From assembly GCA_027028145.1 (NCBI GenBank), contig JALVJV010000011.1, positions 163,014-227,013 on the forward strand: DNA of 64,000 nucleotides. The letters are read 5' to 3'. A program made the position numbers and the translations under genes. Under the pieces are notes generated by a model, which searched no databases, was not told where the DNA came from, and worked only from the letters and a program-made list of their open reading frames with translations. Shown in pieces: positions 62,793-64,000 of the stretch; position 1 is the first letter of the stretch; every line of letters begins with the position of its first letter. Source of the stretch: Archaeoglobaceae archaeon (lineage in GTDB: Archaea > Halobacteriota > Archaeoglobi > Archaeoglobales > Archaeoglobaceae).

Positions 62793-63113
62793 TCAATCCT
62801 CTTCGAGTTCTTCCGAAATATCCTTCAAAACCTCCGGATTAACACAAACTTCGAAGATCCTCGTTCTGTAATATTTCCTCACTATCATCCTCTCCTCGTC
62901 CAATTCCGTCCTGTATTCAAGAAAACCCATTCTGACGAGTTTTCGTAAATGGGATATTAGGAGGGGTTTCGATAGTTTGAGCTTCTCCCTCAGTTCTCTG
63001 CTCGTTCTCTCTTTGGATAAGCATAGAGCGAGTATTTTGAGTCTAATCGGATTCGCGAGAACCTTCAAAAGTTCTGCGAGGTTATCGGCAAGATCGGTTT
63101 TGTCGCCGTTCAT
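62793..63113 (-). CDS. ArsR-type winged-helix transcriptional regulator
   Basis: 106 residues. LAELLKVLANPIRLKILALCLSKERT then SRELREKLKLSKPLLISHLRKLVRMGFLEY is the classic ArsR fold (the histidine-led recognition helix LISHLRKL). No CxC metal motif is seen, so metal sensing of the usual type is not evident. Starts one base after the small membrane gene, so the two form a unit. Candidate regulator of the inverted repeat at 63426-63443. Confidence 0.85.
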   Translation of the reverse strand: MNGDKTDLADNLAELLKVLANPIRLKILALCLSKERTSRELREKLKLSKPLLISHLRKLVRMGFLEYRTELDEERMIVRKYYRTRIFEVCVNPEVLKDISEELEED

Positions 63114-63114
63114 G

Positions 63115-63375
63115 TTATTCCTTGAGTTCCTTTCTGAGCTCCTCTATTTCCTTCCTGAGCATCTTAATTTCCTGAAGCAACTCCCGCATCGTTTCATCGA
63201 AGTATTTCGATCTTTCGGGCGTCTGCCGTAAAAGATCCGCCATTAACCGGTATCTCCAAAACTTCAACAGTATGCCCGCTACGATAACGAGGGCAATCAG
63301 TATCCATACCAACCATCCTATGGCCTCCACTCCCGGTAACGGCGGAATCACGCCGATCACCCCTAAATTTTTCAA
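63115..63375 (-). CDS. Small membrane protein with C-terminal coiled coil
   Basis: 86 residues: one helix (about 20-40, WLVWILIALVIVAGILLKFW) then a charged coiled coil (ELLQEIKMLRKEIEELRKELKE). No family recognised. Sits directly upstream of the ArsR-type gene with one base between stop and start, a pattern in which a membrane-tethered partner may hold or release the regulator. Divergent from the gene at 63499. Confidence 0.65.
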   Translation of the reverse strand: MKNLGVIGVIPPLPGVEAIGWLVWILIALVIVAGILLKFWRYRLMADLLRQTPERSKYFDETMRELLQEIKMLRKEIEELRKELKE

Positions 63376-63425
63376 CCGCCCAAATTCGAGCCGAGCAACC
63401 GATCAGGTATCATTTTTGTTATACG

Positions 63426-63457
63426 GGTAAAAGTTTGTTTACCTACTATATAAAAAT
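63426..63457 (+). promoter_or_regulatory. Operator-like inverted repeat and TATA box before gene at 63499
   Basis: GGTAAA-AGTTTG-TTTACC (63426-63443) is a perfect six-base inverted repeat with a six-base spacer, ending two bases before the TATA box CTATATAAAAAT (63446-63457). Position just upstream of the TATA box suits an activator, or a repressor blocking TBP/TFB access. Expected start near 63480, then ribosome site GGGGAGGA and ATG 63499. Confidence 0.5.
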
Positions 63458-63498
63458 ACCGCTTAAGCTCATATTTCAAACATAGGGGAGGATTAGAA

Positions 63499-63957
63499 AT
63501 GCCGCCGCCGGTGAGGAGGTTCAAACCGCTCGACTTTGGAGCTCTCGATAAGGCGATAAGAACGGCTACGGAAGCCTATCGGTTCTTTACTGCGGGTGTT
63601 CCGATAATCAAAATGGGAGCGGGTGGAGAGGTTCACGTCGACGTTCCGGTTATGTATATGGACTTCGCCGTGGACAGAATCCACTACGATCCGCATGCCG
63701 ATGCTCCATCTCCTAAGGGTAGACCGGTAAGGGCTCGTGCGGAAGTAGATTCGCAAAAGGTTCGGGAGGCTGTTGAGAGAGTTTTGAAGGAAGCCGACGT
63801 CATCGAAGCCGCCGAATTCAGAGAGCCCGAGGATGCTTGGGTCATCCCCGTTGCTTGGAACAAGATCATCATCATGCACATAAAGGTTTCCGAAAACGGA
63901 GAGGAGATAATACCGGACTACGGACTCACGGACGAGGTGAGGAGGTATATCAAGTAA
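63499..63957 (+). CDS. Conserved-looking hypothetical protein
   Basis: 152 residues, soluble: MPPPVRRFKPLDFGALDKAI start, GVPIIKMGAGGEVHVDVPVMYMDFAVDRIHYDPHADAPSP, then KVREAVERVLKEADVIEAAEFREPEDAWVIPVAWNKIIIMHIKVSENG. A mix of strands and a helix; Asp/His-rich centre (HYDPHAD) might bind metal. I recognise no family. Good ribosome site and its own promoter with an operator-like repeat show it is expressed and probably regulated. Confidence 0.7.
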   Translation: MPPPVRRFKPLDFGALDKAIRTATEAYRFFTAGVPIIKMGAGGEVHVDVPVMYMDFAVDRIHYDPHADAPSPKGRPVRARAEVDSQKVREAVERVLKEADVIEAAEFREPEDAWVIPVAWNKIIIMHIKVSENGEEIIPDYGLTDEVRRYIK

Positions 63958-64000
63958 AGCGGCAGAATTTTGGCAGATCATAAAGAGAGAATGGTTTCTG

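Noticed and set aside
1..64000. tRNA, rRNA, CRISPR array, IS or transposase
   Set aside because: No T-loop pattern GGTTCRANTCC in a cloverleaf setting, no regularly spaced repeats of CRISPR size and no transposase-like protein were found; AT-rich stretches are promoters or the restriction island.

Overview
The window reads as chromosomal DNA of a hyperthermophilic euryarchaeon, most likely of the order Archaeoglobales. The pointers are a fused inositol-1-phosphate cytidylyltransferase/DIP-phosphate synthase (arrangement known from Archaeoglobus fulgidus), the archaeal lipid enzyme EgsA, archaeosine enzymes TgtA and ArcS, TiaS, aTrm56, Cbf5, aRF1, aEF1A next to S10, an NMD3-like protein, MptA, type IV pilins with archaeal signal peptides, a PGF-CTERM tail, and TATA boxes about 25 bases before many start codons. 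The species cannot be named from sequence alone. Coding density is very high; no stretch above 300 bases lacks a gene. The largest gaps are 15508-15744 and 60157-60353. I see no rRNA, tRNA, CRISPR array, transposase or IS.

Layout. 1-2106: end of tiaS, a phosphoesterase, a membrane protein. 2096-7570: branched-chain amino acid (Liv) importer, livK-livH-livM-hisG leftward and livG-livF rightward, both transcripts apparently fired from one palindromic TATA element. 7644-10144: accessory segment with a membrane protein, a winged-helix regulator interrupted by an in-frame stop, and an AT-rich restriction-modification cassette (methyltransferase, a 59-codon middle gene, PD-(D/E)XK nuclease). 10145-14888: aRF1, UppS, DUF2551-like protein, radical SAM protein, compatible-solute enzyme. 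14971-20121: aTrm56, two paralogous pilins, ArgD, a stress protein, aEF1A and S10. 20134-24617: metal transporter with a NifX-like tail, TPR membrane protein, EMC6-like protein, ThrRS. 24700-31777: nitroreductase, ABC-2 exporter, TgtA-ArcS pair, LeuC-type dehydratase.

31795-41501: membrane protein, PHP and Mrp proteins, then an XRE-cupin regulator with a large extra domain upstream of azlC-azlD, lipoprotein, glycosyltransferase, PEP synthase, polyprenyl synthase. 41491-51297: Trm14, universal stress protein, Yip1-like protein, IlvD, MptA, a second ABC-2 system whose permease carries a PrsW-like domain, class II PurE, CYTH protein. 51299-57522 (leftward): flippase-like protein, glycosyltransferase, small protein, Cbf5, EgsA, HtpX, NMD3-like protein. 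57599-63957: TIM-barrel protein with SF2 helicase, sugar nucleotidyltransferase, aspartokinase, ArsR-type regulator with a small membrane protein, and an unrecognised protein preceded by an operator-like repeat.

Functionally the window mixes housekeeping (tRNA modification, translation, archaeal lipids, amino acid synthesis) with transport of branched-chain amino acids both inward (Liv) and probably outward (AzlCD). The parts least explained by known families are the restriction cassette and its middle gene, the three-part regulator of azlCD with its candidate operator, and the permease-protease fusion.
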